From Pirellulales bacterium (lineage in GTDB: Bacteria; Planctomycetota; Planctomycetia; Pirellulales; JAIMBC01), in assembly GCA_023511675.1 (NCBI GenBank), contig JAIMBC010000005.1, positions 1 through 54,858 on the forward strand: 54,858 nt of DNA, in the 5' to 3' direction. Both the position numbers and the translations under genes were made by a program. This document shows, one piece after another, positions 25,031 to 34,668 of the stretch; within the stretch, counting starts at the first letter, position 1, and every line of letters starts with the position of its first letter. The notes beneath the pieces were generated by a model. It was not told the origin of the DNA. It saw nothing but the letters and a program-made list of their open reading frames with translations, and made no database searches.

Positions 25031-26092
25031 TTAGCCCTCGCCCAGCGGACCAATGTACTCGGTGGCCGCCACGATGTCGTCAAACCAGATCCGGCTCTCA
25101 TGGCCGCGTGGGGCCCGCGTGATGTACACCAGCAGCCAGATAAAGTTGATCTTCAGTCGCTCGTCGCGCCGCCAGTGGAAACCTTCGAATGGCTCGCCCC
25201 CGGCAGCGACGGTGAACGCCTCGCGGCCGCCCCGCTTGTCGTTCCAACGGATGGCGTCGCCCCCTTCGTCAGGCAGAAACCGGTCGAAGATCCACTTGCC
25301 CTTGGGAAAGCCCGGTCCCAAATGGCTCACCAGGCGCCCATCAACCCACAGGGCCAGTTCGCCATTGCGTTGCTGCGGGTCGTTCAGGCGAATCATGACC
25401 TCCAGGCAGGTCCACTGGCCGCGTGCCACATCCGGCTTGTACCTTCCCAGAAAGCTATTGCCCCACGTCTGGCCGCGCGGCGGGCTGCCCCGCATCTCCA
25501 TCCAGTAGGCATAATAATCCCACTTCCACGCCTCGCCGTACGGTTCGATCCCCACCGTAAAGCGGTCGTCTCCGCGCGGCCTCTCGCCGGCGCCTCCTTG
25601 CGGATATGCCGTAGCTGGTTCGTACCCGCCCACGTGAAAGAAATGATGTATCGGCGCGCACGTAGGATCGAACTTCACGTAAAACCGCACGTAGAGCTTC
25701 TCATAGCCTTGGTCCAGCCGGCGGTAGAGATGCCCGCCATCGCCCTCACCCCCCACGTGGCGCACGGCAAGCGACCGCCGCCCGCTGCTGTGCCGCGGCC
25801 GATCTTCCGCCAGCGACATAATCTCAGCATGGCTCACGCTCTCCCATCGCTCCTCGAGGGCATCCAGCGTGGCGTACTCGAAGTTCTCCACAAACACTAC
25901 CGCCGGATGCTGCCAGATGCCCTCGTCGCCACGGTACTTCGCCGCCAGGCCCGCTCCTGAGGGCAAGCCTTCACCTGGGTCCTCCGCATGTAGCCGCTCC
26001 ATCCCGATCAGGCCGAGCGCAGCGGCCGCCACGGCGCACACGCACCCAGTACGAGATTTGCCGCCACACAGCATCGTCTCGATTCTCTTCAT
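25031..26092 (-). CDS. Secreted jelly-roll (LamG/polysaccharide-lyase-like) protein
   Basis: The ATG at 26092 has GAGAGG 7 bases upstream. The 353-residue product has an export signal (GCVCAVAAAALGLIGMERLHA). The mature part is a beta-rich concanavalin-like domain with VVFVENFEYATLDALEERWESV at the start, YEKLYVRFYVKFDPTCAPIHHFFHVGG, WKWDYYAYWMEM, GQWTCLEVMIRLN, GELALWVDGRLVSHLG and, at the end, ESRIWFDDIVAATEYIGP. This is the layout of LamG-like proteins and of polysaccharide lyase families with a jelly-roll fold that bind or cut polysaccharides. Catalytic residues cannot be assigned from the sequence alone. It is likely a secreted polysaccharide-binding or -degrading protein. It stands alone on the minus strand. 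Confidence 0.7.
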   Translation of the reverse strand: MKRIETMLCGGKSRTGCVCAVAAAALGLIGMERLHAEDPGEGLPSGAGLAAKYRGDEGIWQHPAVVFVENFEYATLDALEERWESVSHAEIMSLAEDRPRHSSGRRSLAVRHVGGEGDGGHLYRRLDQGYEKLYVRFYVKFDPTCAPIHHFFHVGGYEPATAYPQGGAGERPRGDDRFTVGIEPYGEAWKWDYYAYWMEMRGSPPRGQTWGNSFLGRYKPDVARGQWTCLEVMIRLNDPQQRNGELALWVDGRLVSHLGPGFPKGKWIFDRFLPDEGGDAIRWNDKRGGREAFTVAAGGEPFEGFHWRRDERLKINFIWLLVYITRAPRGHESRIWFDDIVAATEYIGPLGEG

Positions 26093-26331
26093 CCTGGCGC
26101 CTCTCACAATCTGGCGAGCCATAAGACCACAATTCGGCGCGACAGCTTCGGTCAGCTTGTCTCTCCGCCCATGCCGTGCCGCGTGTCCTCCACCTGCTTG
26201 ATGATGGTATCAGGCGATTAGGACGAGGCACACTTTTTCCCGGGCGGAATTCACGGCCGCTTGCGCTTACCCACACTGTCGCCGTGGCAGCACTGCCAGC
26301 GGTCATGGGCCGTGCCGCCTCGCGCCTTGGC

Positions 26332-27129
26332 TCAGGGAGCTTCGGGCGCGGCCTGCGGTGCGTCTTTCCGTGCAGATCGCACGAGCCGCCTCCCTTCGCC
26401 GCATGATGCCTTGCGTGCCAGTGCCAGCCAGTCGACGGGCGGCTCAAAGCACCGGGCACGATGCTTCAGCACGGCTAGCACCGGCACCGCGGTAAGGCGG
26501 GCCAGCTCGGCAGGATTGTGTGCCCTGGCGGCATCGGGCGTGGCATCGGGCTGGTTGAGCACAACGCCCGCCACTGGCACCTCAGGACAATGCTCTCTGG
26601 CCGCGCACAGGGTGGCGAGCACCTGGTGAATCGCCCCCACCCGGTTGGCCGCAACAACAACCAGCGGATAGCCGAACTCCCTCGCCAGATCGGCCACCAG
26701 CTCTTGCTGGGTGATGGGTGAAAGCAGTCCGCCCGCGCCCTCCACCAATACCAGGCTGCTGCGCTGCTGCCACCAGCGCAGACCGGCGCGCAACAAGGCG
26801 GGGTCTACCTGGCGGCCCTCTGCCGCCGCTGCCAAATACGGAGCCAGGGGGGCGCGAAACTGCTGGGGGCAGACACGCGCCACGGTGCCCGGGCAGCCCG
26901 CGGCTAACCAGAGGCGCGTGGCGTCATCTCGTCTGCGGATCACCTCCGCACGGGTGACGCCACTGGCCGCCGGTTTGTATACGCCCACGCGCACGCCCTG
27001 CTTGTGCAACGTACGGGCGATGAGCGCAGCGACATACGTCTTGCCCACGCCTGTGTCGGTACCGCACACGAAGAGGCCGCAGGGGGCCGAAGCGCGTTGC
27101 CGTGGAGAGCGTCGTTGGCGTAGGGTCAC
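26332..27129 (-). CDS. bioD: Dethiobiotin synthetase BioD
   Basis: A biotin-pathway enzyme that closes the ureido ring of dethiobiotin from diaminopelargonic acid, CO2 and ATP. Motifs: the P-loop GTDTGVGKTYVAALIA, KPAASGVTR with the substrate Lys, LVLVEGAGGLLSPI, LVVVAANRVGAIHQVL and VAGVVLNQPD. The length from GTG 27129 is 265 residues, slightly above the usual 220-240 because of an Arg-rich N-terminal piece and a C-terminal tail. The start is uncertain: the frame is open far upstream with no homologous sequence, and no ATG occurs close to the P-loop. No other biotin gene is adjacent. The stop of apgM lies 263 bases upstream on the same strand. Confidence 0.86.
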   Translation of the reverse strand: MTLRQRRSPRQRASAPCGLFVCGTDTGVGKTYVAALIARTLHKQGVRVGVYKPAASGVTRAEVIRRRDDATRLWLAAGCPGTVARVCPQQFRAPLAPYLAAAAEGRQVDPALLRAGLRWWQQRSSLVLVEGAGGLLSPITQQELVADLAREFGYPLVVVAANRVGAIHQVLATLCAAREHCPEVPVAGVVLNQPDATPDAARAHNPAELARLTAVPVLAVLKHRARCFEPPVDWLALARKASCGEGRRLVRSARKDAPQAAPEAP

Positions 27130-27391
27130 AGTTCCGGCAGGATAGCGGTGGGTGCAAGGGGAAGGCCGGCGGCTCGTTCTCGATCGCGGGTGATCACACC
27201 GGCTCGTGAGGTTTGCATGGCTCGCGCCGTGCTGGAGACTCTTGGAAGTGGGTGGGCGCGTGCAGCGCCGCGGCGTGACGCGTAAGGCCGTGCGGCGTTG
27301 GGCCGTGCAGCGCCACAGCGTGCTGCGGATCGGCCGCAGCGCACGGGGCTGCGCAAGGTCTGGCCCCACCGCTGGGCGAGCCTGATGCGCA

Positions 27392-28606
27392 TCATGCACC
27401 GAACTTGGAGAGCCGGCCGGCATTGGCCAGGGCGAGAAGCATTAGATACTTGGCTTCGAACTGGCCCAGGCCGCCGCGCAGGCAGGCGCGCTCGCTGAAC
27501 TCGGCCGAGTCGTCGCTGCGACAGCAGTCCGAAACCAGCAGCGTGGGGACGGGATGCCAGCTATGGCTGCGCAGCAGACTGGGAGTACTGTGGTCGCCGG
27601 TGACGATGATTACCGCGGGCCGTAGGGCGACGATGCGGGGCACCATCGCATCGAGTTCCTCGATGCGCCGCACCTTAGCGGCAAAGTCGCCGTCTTCTCC
27701 CGTGCTGTCCGTGTACTTGTAGTGCAGAAAGAAAAAGTCGTACTCTGCCCAGTGCGCCGCCAGGAGGTCGATCTGCTCCGCCAGCGTTTGGGGCTGGCCT
27801 AGCACGCGCATCCCCGCCAGGCGAGCAAGGCCGCGGTACATGGGATAGACGGCAATGGCGGCCGCACGCAAGCCATACAGCTCTTCGTACGACGGCAAAT
27901 CCGGCCGACGGGAGAAGCCGCGCAGCGTGACGCCATTGGCCTTGCTCTGATCTGCCAGCAGCCGGCAGGCCTGAGACACGAACTCTGCGGCAGCCCGGGC
28001 AGTGGCCTGACTCGACTCGTCGGCGGCCCGTGGCGCGAGCGGCGGCACGCCTATGGCCTGTGGGTCCGTATCCAGCACATTGCCTCCCAGCCCCTCGCCT
28101 CGCAGCACCAACACAAAGCGGTGCTCCTTGACGTGTTCGACGAACACCTCCACCCCCTCGATGCGCACCTGCCGCAAGCGGTGCGTCAAGGGGGCAGCCT
28201 CTTCCGTGGAAATGCGGCCGGCACGCCGGTCCGTGATGCAGCCCGTGGCATCCAACGTGCAGAAGTTGGCCCGCACGGCAACATCGTTCGGCCCCAGCTC
28301 AAAGCCAATGCCCGTGGCCTCCAGCGCCCCCCGCCCAATCAGGTACTCAAGCGGATCGTATCCGAACAGCGCCAGATGCCCCGGCCCGCTGCCGGGGGTG
28401 ATGCCCGGCTTGACAGGGATGCTCAGCCCCAGCACTCCGCGCTGGGCCAGTTGGTCGAGATGGGGGGTGCGGGCCGTCTCCAGTTCGGTCAGGCCTGCGG
28501 GATCATGAGGCAGGCCGCCCAGCCCATCCGCCACCAGCATCACGATCTTGGCCTCATTGCGGACATGCAGGCTGCGTGCCAGCTCGTGTGTTGTCAGGGG
28601 GGGCAT
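27392..28606 (-). CDS. apgM: 2,3-bisphosphoglycerate-independent phosphoglycerate mutase, archaeal type
   Basis: A 404-residue cytosolic enzyme of the alkaline phosphatase superfamily that interconverts 3- and 2-phosphoglycerate. Landmarks: IVMLVADGLGG with the first metal Asp, ELETARTPHLDQLAQRG, the GITPGSGPGHLALFGYDP loop with the nucleophilic Ser region, YDFFFLHYKYTDSTGEDGD, and IIVTGDHSTPSLLRSHSWHPVPTLL with the second metal site. The length and motifs match ApgM rather than the larger GpmI. The ATG at 28606 was chosen over an upstream codon because MPPLTTHELARSLHVRNEAKIVMLVADG is the typical opening. No Shine-Dalgarno site is visible. It is the glycolytic housekeeping gene of this region. 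Confidence 0.92.
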   Translation of the reverse strand: MPPLTTHELARSLHVRNEAKIVMLVADGLGGLPHDPAGLTELETARTPHLDQLAQRGVLGLSIPVKPGITPGSGPGHLALFGYDPLEYLIGRGALEATGIGFELGPNDVAVRANFCTLDATGCITDRRAGRISTEEAAPLTHRLRQVRIEGVEVFVEHVKEHRFVLVLRGEGLGGNVLDTDPQAIGVPPLAPRAADESSQATARAAAEFVSQACRLLADQSKANGVTLRGFSRRPDLPSYEELYGLRAAAIAVYPMYRGLARLAGMRVLGQPQTLAEQIDLLAAHWAEYDFFFLHYKYTDSTGEDGDFAAKVRRIEELDAMVPRIVALRPAVIIVTGDHSTPSLLRSHSWHPVPTLLVSDCCRSDDSAEFSERACLRGGLGQFEAKYLMLLALANAGRLSKFGA

Positions 28607-28661
28607 GGTACGGTGGAACGATGACGGGGAATCCAAGGCTGCCGGAACCAGTGGTTCGAGG

Positions 28662-28934
28662 CTACCATGTTTTGGCGACGGGATGAAGGGCATGCGCTAG
28701 CGCCCATTCAGGCCACGCGGATGCGGCCATGGATGGGGCCTGGCATGCGCTGGTGCATGTGTGGCCTTTCTGGGGGTTCGACGGTACTGCGTGCACCGTG
28801 CCCTGTTCGTGGCGGTGCGGACGGAACGTCCCTCTCGCGGCGGCGTACTGGTACAGGGGCGTTTCCGGAGGCAGGTATGCCAGCCGAGCAAGGAGTGCTG
28901 CGGGGCCACAGGCGGCCAGTGGCATGCCGATCAT
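28662..28934 (-). CDS. Possible small protein, doubtful
   Basis: A 90-codon frame upstream of apgM, stopping 55 bases before its ATG. It begins MIGMPLAACGPAALLARLAYLPPETPLYQ and has a His/Pro/Thr-rich remainder. Third positions are GC-rich like the neighbours, but no family is recognised and other frames are also open. It is listed because it is the best candidate in a 615-base stretch (28607-29221) that otherwise shows no gene, RNA or repeat. Confidence 0.2.
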   Translation of the reverse strand: MIGMPLAACGPAALLARLAYLPPETPLYQYAAARGTFRPHRHEQGTVHAVPSNPQKGHTCTSACQAPSMAASAWPEWALAHALHPVAKTW

Positions 28935-29221
28935 GCGCGCCCCAGGCACCACGCAGGGCCCACATCGTGTCTGAGCGTAAGTTCGAGGGGAGTGGCGGTA
29001 GTTCGAAGCGGCATACGTGCTGAGCCAGCGGCACCCGCAGCCAGGCGCCGCAGCGGCCTGGTGGATTTTATTCGACGGTTGGGCCTGATCAGCCGGAGGC
29101 ACGCGCTGCGGCGTGGCAGAGCAGCCCCACCATCTTGTGCAAACGGCGGCGCCTCCGTCGCCCTGCGCGCGGGCGGCAGGCTCCGCCGCGACAGGCCAAA
29201 GAACAGGCGTTCGGCCTGCGC
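28935..29221. other. Intergenic region downstream of pstB
   Basis: Between the doubtful small ORF and the pstB stop. No phoU, RNA gene or repeat was recognised. The bases just after the pstB stop are rich in GCCTGCCG-type inverted motifs but no clear terminator was identified. Confidence 0.3.
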
Positions 29222-30199
29222 CTAGCCGAATCTTCCCGTTACGTAGTCCTCGGTATCCTTCACGAAGGGCTTGGTGAAGATGTCGGTGGTGGGGCCGTAC
29301 TCGATGACCTGGCCGAGGTACATGAAAGCGGTGTAGTCCGCGGTGCGCGAGGCCTGCTGCATGTTGTGGGTCACGATCAGCACGGAGTAGTTTCCCCGCA
29401 ACTCCCGCATGAGGTCCTCGATTTTGCCGGTAGCGAGGGGATCAAGGGCCGAGCAGGGCTCGTCCATCAGCAGAACTTCCGGTTCCGCGGCGATGGCGCG
29501 GGCAATGCACAGCCGTTGCTGCTGGCCGCCCGAGAGTTCCAGGGCATTCTCATGCAGCCGATCCTTCACTTCGTCCCACAGGGCTGCGCCGCGCAGGCTG
29601 CGTTCGCACACTTCCGCCAGCAGTTGGCGATCTCGCACCCCGTCGATACGCAGGGGGTAGACCACGTTCTCGAAGATGCTCATGGGAAACGGATTGGACT
29701 TCTGGAACACCATGCCCATCCGCTTGCGCAGCTCGATCACGTCCACGCTGCGGTCGTAGATCGAGTCTCCATTGAGCCGCATGTCTCCCGCCTGGCGGAC
29801 GCCGTGGATCAAGTCGTTCAGGCGGTTGACGCTGCGCAGCAAGGTGCTCTTGCCGCAGCCCGACGGTCCGATCAGCGCGGTCACCTTGCCCCTGGGGATG
29901 CGCAAGCAAATGTCGAACAGCGCTTGCTTGCTGCCGTACCAGAGAGAGAAGTGGTCGATCTCCAGCACCGCCTCTTCGCCCGCCAGAGCCGGATGCGTTT
30001 CCGTCGGCACGACCTCGCCACGGGCAATCGCCTGGAGCCGTCCCGTAATCACGGGGTGCCGTCGCACGCGCTGCGCATGCGGCGGATGGGCCCCCTCGGC
30101 GCGAGCGTCCGCGAGGCTGGGCCGCGCGTCGGAACCACCCGGGCGAAGCTCCGGCGACGGCGGCTGCGATTGCGGTCCAGTGATGTGAGGCGTGGCCAC
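29222..30199 (-). CDS. pstB: Phosphate ABC transporter ATP-binding protein PstB
   Basis: The ATPase that powers high-affinity phosphate uptake. The start is GTG at 30199, preceded by AAGGGGG with a 4-base spacer and lying 14 bases after the pstA stop. It gives 325 residues; a Pro/Ala/Arg-rich extension of about 65 residues precedes the usual PstB core (about 257 residues in E. coli). Motifs: Walker [11 protein letters not shown]-loop [15 protein letters not shown], signature [14 protein letters not shown], Walker [13 protein letters not shown], and the H-loop [14 protein letters not shown]. The residues [10 protein letters not shown] after Walker A are PstB-specific. It is the last gene of pstS-pstC-pstA-pstB; no phoU follows in the window. 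Confidence 0.95.
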   Translation of the reverse strand: MATPHITGPQSQPPSPELRPGGSDARPSLADARAEGAHPPHAQRVRRHPVITGRLQAIARGEVVPTETHPALAGEEAVLEIDHFSLWYGSKQALFDICLRIPRGKVTALIGPSGCGKSTLLRSVNRLNDLIHGVRQAGDMRLNGDSIYDRSVDVIELRKRMGMVFQKSNPFPMSIFENVVYPLRIDGVRDRQLLAEVCERSLRGAALWDEVKDRLHENALELSGGQQQRLCIARAIAAEPEVLLMDEPCSALDPLATGKIEDLMRELRGNYSVLIVTHNMQQASRTADYTAFMYLGQVIEYGPTTDIFTKPFVKDTEDYVTGRFG

Positions 30200-30213
30200 G
30201 CGTCCCCCTTGTG

Positions 30214-31968
30214 CTAGAAATGGCCGGCCTGAAAACGGCGACGCAGCCGGGCGCGCACCCAGATGGCCGTCAGGTTCAGACACAGAATCAGGGTCATTAA
30301 CAGCAAGGTTGTGGTAAAGACCAGGGGCTTGGCGGCCTGGCTGTTCTGGCTCTGAAAGCCCAGGTCGTAGATGTGGAAGCCAAGGTGCATGAAGCTCCGT
30401 TCCAGGTGCAGATACGGGAACACGCCGTCCACGGGCAGATCCTGGGCCAGCTTCACGGCGCCCACCAGCATCAGGGGGGCCACTTCGCCGGCCCCGCGAG
30501 ACATCGCCAGGATCATTCCTGTCATGATACCAGGCATCGCCCGCGGCAACACGATCCGCACTAACGTCTGCCATTTGCTGGCCCCACAGGCGTACGACCC
30601 TTCGCGCATGGAGTTGGGCACTGCCGCGAGCGCCTCCTCCGCCGCCACGATCACCACCGGCAGCGTCAGCAGGGCCAGCGTGAGAGAGGCCCACAGGACG
30701 CCGCCGGTGCCAAACGTGGGGCTGGGCAAGCGTGCCTCAAAAAACCACTGGTCTACCTGGCCGCCGACGAAGTAGCAGAAGAATCCCAAGCCAAACACGC
30801 CGAACACGATGCTGGGCACACCGGCCAGGTTATTGATGGCGATCCGCACGCAACTTACCAGCCAACCTGCGCGGGCATATTCCCGCAGGTACAGGGCCGC
30901 CGCCACCCCGAAGGGCGCCACCGCAGCAGACATGACCACCGTCATGACCAGCGTGCCGAAGATGGCGGGGAACACGCCTCCCTCGCTGTTCACCTGGCGG
31001 GGATCGTCGGTGAGGAACTCGTACCAGCGACCCAGGTACAGGCCGACTTTCTGCCCCCAGGAGAGGCGGTTGGGAGCATAGGCACGCACCACCTCGCCCA
31101 GCGGAACGCGGGCTGGCTCGCCACTGGTTGTGGCCAGCTCGAGCACCAGCTCGGCGTTGCGGCGGTCGAGAGCGTCAATCTGCCGCCGTAGCTCTGCCGT
31201 GGCCGCTTGAACCGCCTGCTGCGTGGCGAGCCAACGTGCCTGCTGCTGACGGACGAAAGACGAATCAGCGGCATGCGTCAGCTCGGCCTGCCGCACAGCG
31301 AGCCGCTGAGCCTCGAGTTCTCTGCTGAGGCGGCCTAGCTCGTGGCGCTCCAGGCGCCGCGCCTCACTGCGGCGGGCATGCACTGCCGGCAGGTGCTGTT
31401 GCACCTGGCGCCAGATGTCCACGGGCTGGCGTGCCGTCACCTTGCCGCGGACCAAGAGCCGCCGAGGATATCCGTACAGGCGGCTCTCGTTGTACCGCTC
31501 CACCACCACGGCCCATTCAGGCTGCCGTTCGCGCTGCACGAGAAACTCCGGCACCCACTCGAAATGGCTGCCCGTAAACTCAAAGTTCTCGGTGCGCAGC
31601 AGGCGGCGGCGGGTGATGCCTGCATTCGCCTCCAGGTAGGCTCGCACCTTCGGCACGAATTCCGGTTCCAACTCCTCGAGCACGGATGCGTCCGGCCGGT
31701 AGGTTTCCTCATCCACTACTTCCCCCAGATACGCCGTGCCGTCCAGGGAGGTCAGCTCCACAATCGGCCGAGGCCAGAAGGTGCCCACGCCCTGCACCAC
31801 CACCAGCGCCACCAGGCCCAGGATCATGGCCAGCGCCAGCAGCAAGGCCCCCCCAGCGATCCAGATCAGCGGCTCTCCGTGCGCCCACGGCGGGGCGTGC
31901 AGCCCGCGCCCACGGCGGGAACGCGGCCGCGTGCCGGCCTCCCTGCGCTGCGCCACGCCGCCGGTCAT
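30214..31968 (-). CDS. pstA: Phosphate ABC transporter permease PstA with large N-terminal domain
   Basis: A 584-residue permease, about twice the usual 290 residues. One membrane helix (about 35-60) is followed by an extracytoplasmic region up to about residue 330. That region contains a beta-rich part ([35 protein letters not shown]) and a coiled coil rich in Gln, Arg and Ala (about 205-275, [21 protein letters not shown] and [20 protein letters not shown]). The PstA core then begins with [36 protein letters not shown] and has the EAA-type loop [40 protein letters not shown] that docks PstB. Large N-terminal domains are known in some proteobacterial PstA proteins. Its ATG overlaps the pstC stop by four bases (ATGA), implying coupled translation. 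Confidence 0.93.
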   Translation of the reverse strand: MTGGVAQRREAGTRPRSRRGRGLHAPPWAHGEPLIWIAGGALLLALAMILGLVALVVVQGVGTFWPRPIVELTSLDGTAYLGEVVDEETYRPDASVLEELEPEFVPKVRAYLEANAGITRRRLLRTENFEFTGSHFEWVPEFLVQRERQPEWAVVVERYNESRLYGYPRRLLVRGKVTARQPVDIWRQVQQHLPAVHARRSEARRLERHELGRLSRELEAQRLAVRQAELTHAADSSFVRQQQARWLATQQAVQAATAELRRQIDALDRRNAELVLELATTSGEPARVPLGEVVRAYAPNRLSWGQKVGLYLGRWYEFLTDDPRQVNSEGGVFPAIFGTLVMTVVMSAAVAPFGVAAALYLREYARAGWLVSCVRIAINNLAGVPSIVFGVFGLGFFCYFVGGQVDQWFFEARLPSPTFGTGGVLWASLTLALLTLPVVIVAAEEALAAVPNSMREGSYACGASKWQTLVRIVLPRAMPGIMTGMILAMSRGAGEVAPLMLVGAVKLAQDLPVDGVFPYLHLERSFMHLGFHIYDLGFQSQNSQAAKPLVFTTTLLLMTLILCLNLTAIWVRARLRRRFQAGHF

Positions 31969-34658
31969 AGCTGCACCGCCCGCTTGCGGAAACGCTGCCG
32001 CACCAGCTCGGCCACCGTGTTCAGCACAAAGGTCATGAAGAACAGCACCAGTGCCGTGAGAAACAACAGCCGATAATGCGTGCTGTGCCGCACCGCCTCG
32101 GGCAGCTCGATGGCGATGTTCGCCGAAAGCGTGCGAAAGCCATTGAAAATGTTGATGTCCAGCACGGGCGTGCCGCCGGCGGCCATCAACACAATCATCG
32201 TCTCGCCCACCGCCCGCCCCAGCCCCACCATCAAGGCCGAGAACAGACCGCTGGCTGCCGTGGGAATGACGATCCGCGCCGCCGTCTGCCAGGGCGTGGC
32301 GCCCGCCCCCAGCGACGCGCTACGCAGGTGCGCCGGCACGGCCGAGAGCGCATCCTCCGCCAAGGTGTAGATGATGGGTACAATCGCAAACCCCATCATC
32401 AGGCCCACCACCAAGGAGTTCGTTTGCTCGTAGGTGCCAAAGAAGCTGCGGCGGGGATCCAGCCCCGCACGCTCGAGCAGCCATGCCAGTAACGTTGCCG
32501 CCGCCAGCGTGACACATGCCGCCACAACAAACTTGACCGCCTCCAGCAGCGCCGCCTGAGATGGGCTGAGTCGGGACATGATCCCGCGCAGCAGCGGATT
32601 CACGTACGCCACCACCACCAGCAGCGCTAGCACCGCCAGGCTGGGCAGCAACAACAGCAGCCAGCCGCCGAGGCTGTGGGTACCCTCTCCGTTGAGCCAC
32701 TGCACCATGTCTCCGCCAAACAGCAGGCGTTCCAAACGCCTCGCCACGGCCCAGCCCAGCATCAGGCCGCCCGCCAGGGCCAGCCCGATCAACACCGGCC
32801 TGTGTGCCTGCAACCGCGTCCGCAGCCGCCCAGGAACAAGCTGCCAGAGATAGGCGCCCAGCAGGCAGCACAAGGGCAGCGTGCCAAACCATGCCATGAT
32901 CTCAGGCAGGCGGCGTGCCACGATAGGCGCCAGCACCAGCGCGGCGATGAAACCTAGCACCACGCTGGGCAGGCTGGCCATCAGCTCGACCACCGGCTTG
33001 ACACGCAACTTGGCACGCTGCGACATGAACTCGCTGGTGTACACGGCGGAGAGCAGCGCCAGCGGCGCTCCAAACAGCATCGAGTAGAAGGTGGCCTTCA
33101 AGGTGCCAAACACGAGCGGCCACAGGCCGAACTTGGGCTCAAAGTCGTCCCCCCCCGTCGATTGCCAGACGTGTGCCGGCGAGTCGTATCCCTCGTACCA
33201 GCAGGGCATGGTAAGGCCGGCCAGAGAGACCTCGGGATGAGGGATGTCCACCTCCCAGCGGCAAAGCCGACCATCGACCGCCGCCCACAGCTTGTGATCC
33301 TGGGGAGACAAGGCCAGCCAGTCGGGCGCCTTCCTCTCCGGCGTGCGCGAGCGAGCCAGCAGCCGACCCGTGGTCATGTAGTACAGCCGCACCTCGCCAT
33401 CGGCGTATGCGGCCGCCAGCAACCGGCTACGCTGCGAACAGGCCACCGCTCGCACCTCCGCCGGACCGGCCAACTCGTGCGCCGCTACCATCCGGGCGCC
33501 ATCGCTCGCCAACCGCAGCCCCTCTGCAGCGGCAGCAGTCTCTCCCACACCGGCAAGCTGCGCGGCTGCCACCGGATGCTCCTCCTCCGCGGCTTCCGCT
33601 GCTGCCGCCTGCGTTGCGGCAGACGGCGCGTCGTGCTCCAGCCCGCGCACGCGGAACCATCCGCGCACTCTGCCCAACGTGTCCCCAGCCACCAGCGTCG
33701 TCTTACCGACAAGCTGCGTCAGCAAGGTTAACCGCTCGCCTGGCTCAGGCACTAGATCCGTCTTCTCGGCCAGCACCGGCCCCCCCTCTGCCGTGCGATG
33801 GAACCGCCACAAGCGGCCATCTTCCCAAACCACGAATACGTTGTCTCCCACGCCGCTGAGCAAGAGGTAGCGGGGAGCGGGATTCATGGGCAACCGGGCA
33901 AGTTCCTGCGTGGCGGCGCGGTAGTGCAGCTCCCCTTCCGGCAGCGGGCGCAACGTATGGGCTTCCAAGCGGCCGTCGGAACGGAGGGTGCACGCCAGGG
34001 GACCGATGGAGCGGGGCAGGTAGTCGAGCCAGAGGATCGGCTGCCGCTCCGTGGCGTTGAGCGCGATCGGCGGCCCGACTTCGACCGTCAGCCGTTCTGC
34101 GCGCACCTGGCCGGCCTGCGTGCGATGCAGCAGGCTGCGCCCCTGCACGGCGGTTTCTCCGGACGCGAGGGTGGCGAGCCGAGCATTCTCGGCCGTATCC
34201 AGGTAACGCGTGGCAAAGCGAACGCGTGCAGCGCGGAGAGTTCCGTCCGCATAGGCGAGCAGGAGATCCTGCCGGTTGCCGGCCAGGGCCAGCGCGGTCA
34301 GTTCGCCCGTGCCAGCTAGCTTCTCCTCGCAGAGCCGTTCGCCGGCATGCGCTCCATCCAGTCGGATGCAGCGCACAACCCCGGTGGCGTCCACGCTCCA
34401 GGCCAGCAGGCCGTGGTCAGCCACCACCCAGTAACGGGTCTGGTGCGCCTGCCACGGCCTGACGGCCGGATCGCTCGTAGAGCCTGGACGCAGCAGCGGC
34501 GCCACCACCCAGGCCAGGAACACCACCACTATCAGCACCGCAACGATGGTGCCGATCCCCGCCGTGGCAATCAGCCAATGGGCCAGGCGATCGGCCAGCC
34601 GCACGCTCCAGCGCGTGCGGCGGCGAGAACGACCCGTAAAGGTAGCTGAAGCCGCCAT
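31965..34658 (-). CDS. pstC: Phosphate ABC transporter permease PstC with propeller-like domain
   Basis: From the ATG at 34658 the product has 897 residues; ordinary PstC has about 300. After one membrane helix (about 33-58, TIVAVLIVVVFLAWVVAPLL) comes a soluble region of about 430 residues with repeating strands such as YWVVADHGLLAWSVDATGVVRCIRLDG, ALALAGNRQDLLLAYADGTLRAARV, YLLLSGVGDNVFVVWEDGRLWRFHR and VACSQRSRLLAAAYADGEVRLYYM, a WD40-like beta propeller. The permease core begins FGLWPLVFGTLKATFYSMLFGAPLALLSAVY and includes the EAA-like loop EDALSAVPAHLRSASLGAGATPWQTAARIVIPTAASGLFSA. Two or three additional membrane helices are inserted in the core. The ATG overlaps the end of pstS by a few bases on the same strand, and the stop overlaps pstA. 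Confidence 0.93.
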   Translation of the reverse strand: MAASATFTGRSRRRTRWSVRLADRLAHWLIATAGIGTIVAVLIVVVFLAWVVAPLLRPGSTSDPAVRPWQAHQTRYWVVADHGLLAWSVDATGVVRCIRLDGAHAGERLCEEKLAGTGELTALALAGNRQDLLLAYADGTLRAARVRFATRYLDTAENARLATLASGETAVQGRSLLHRTQAGQVRAERLTVEVGPPIALNATERQPILWLDYLPRSIGPLACTLRSDGRLEAHTLRPLPEGELHYRAATQELARLPMNPAPRYLLLSGVGDNVFVVWEDGRLWRFHRTAEGGPVLAEKTDLVPEPGERLTLLTQLVGKTTLVAGDTLGRVRGWFRVRGLEHDAPSAATQAAAAEAAEEEHPVAAAQLAGVGETAAAAEGLRLASDGARMVAAHELAGPAEVRAVACSQRSRLLAAAYADGEVRLYYMTTGRLLARSRTPERKAPDWLALSPQDHKLWAAVDGRLCRWEVDIPHPEVSLAGLTMPCWYEGYDSPAHVWQSTGGDDFEPKFGLWPLVFGTLKATFYSMLFGAPLALLSAVYTSEFMSQRAKLRVKPVVELMASLPSVVLGFIAALVLAPIVARRLPEIMAWFGTLPLCCLLGAYLWQLVPGRLRTRLQAHRPVLIGLALAGGLMLGWAVARRLERLLFGGDMVQWLNGEGTHSLGGWLLLLLPSLAVLALLVVVAYVNPLLRGIMSRLSPSQAALLEAVKFVVAACVTLAAATLLAWLLERAGLDPRRSFFGTYEQTNSLVVGLMMGFAIVPIIYTLAEDALSAVPAHLRSASLGAGATPWQTAARIVIPTAASGLFSALMVGLGRAVGETMIVLMAAGGTPVLDINIFNGFRTLSANIAIELPEAVRHSTHYRLLFLTALVLFFMTFVLNTVAELVRQRFRKRAVQL

Positions 34659-34668
34659 GCCCACAGGC

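Noticed and set aside
28780-28900. Possible tmRNA or SRP RNA, suggested by a GGGGGTTCGACGG string and a CCGGAGG-type loop
   Set aside because: The surrounding conserved helices and partner ends of either RNA are missing.
28761-29225. Plus-strand frame of 154 codons beside pstB
   Set aside because: No family pattern, rich in Arg; overlaps other open frames.
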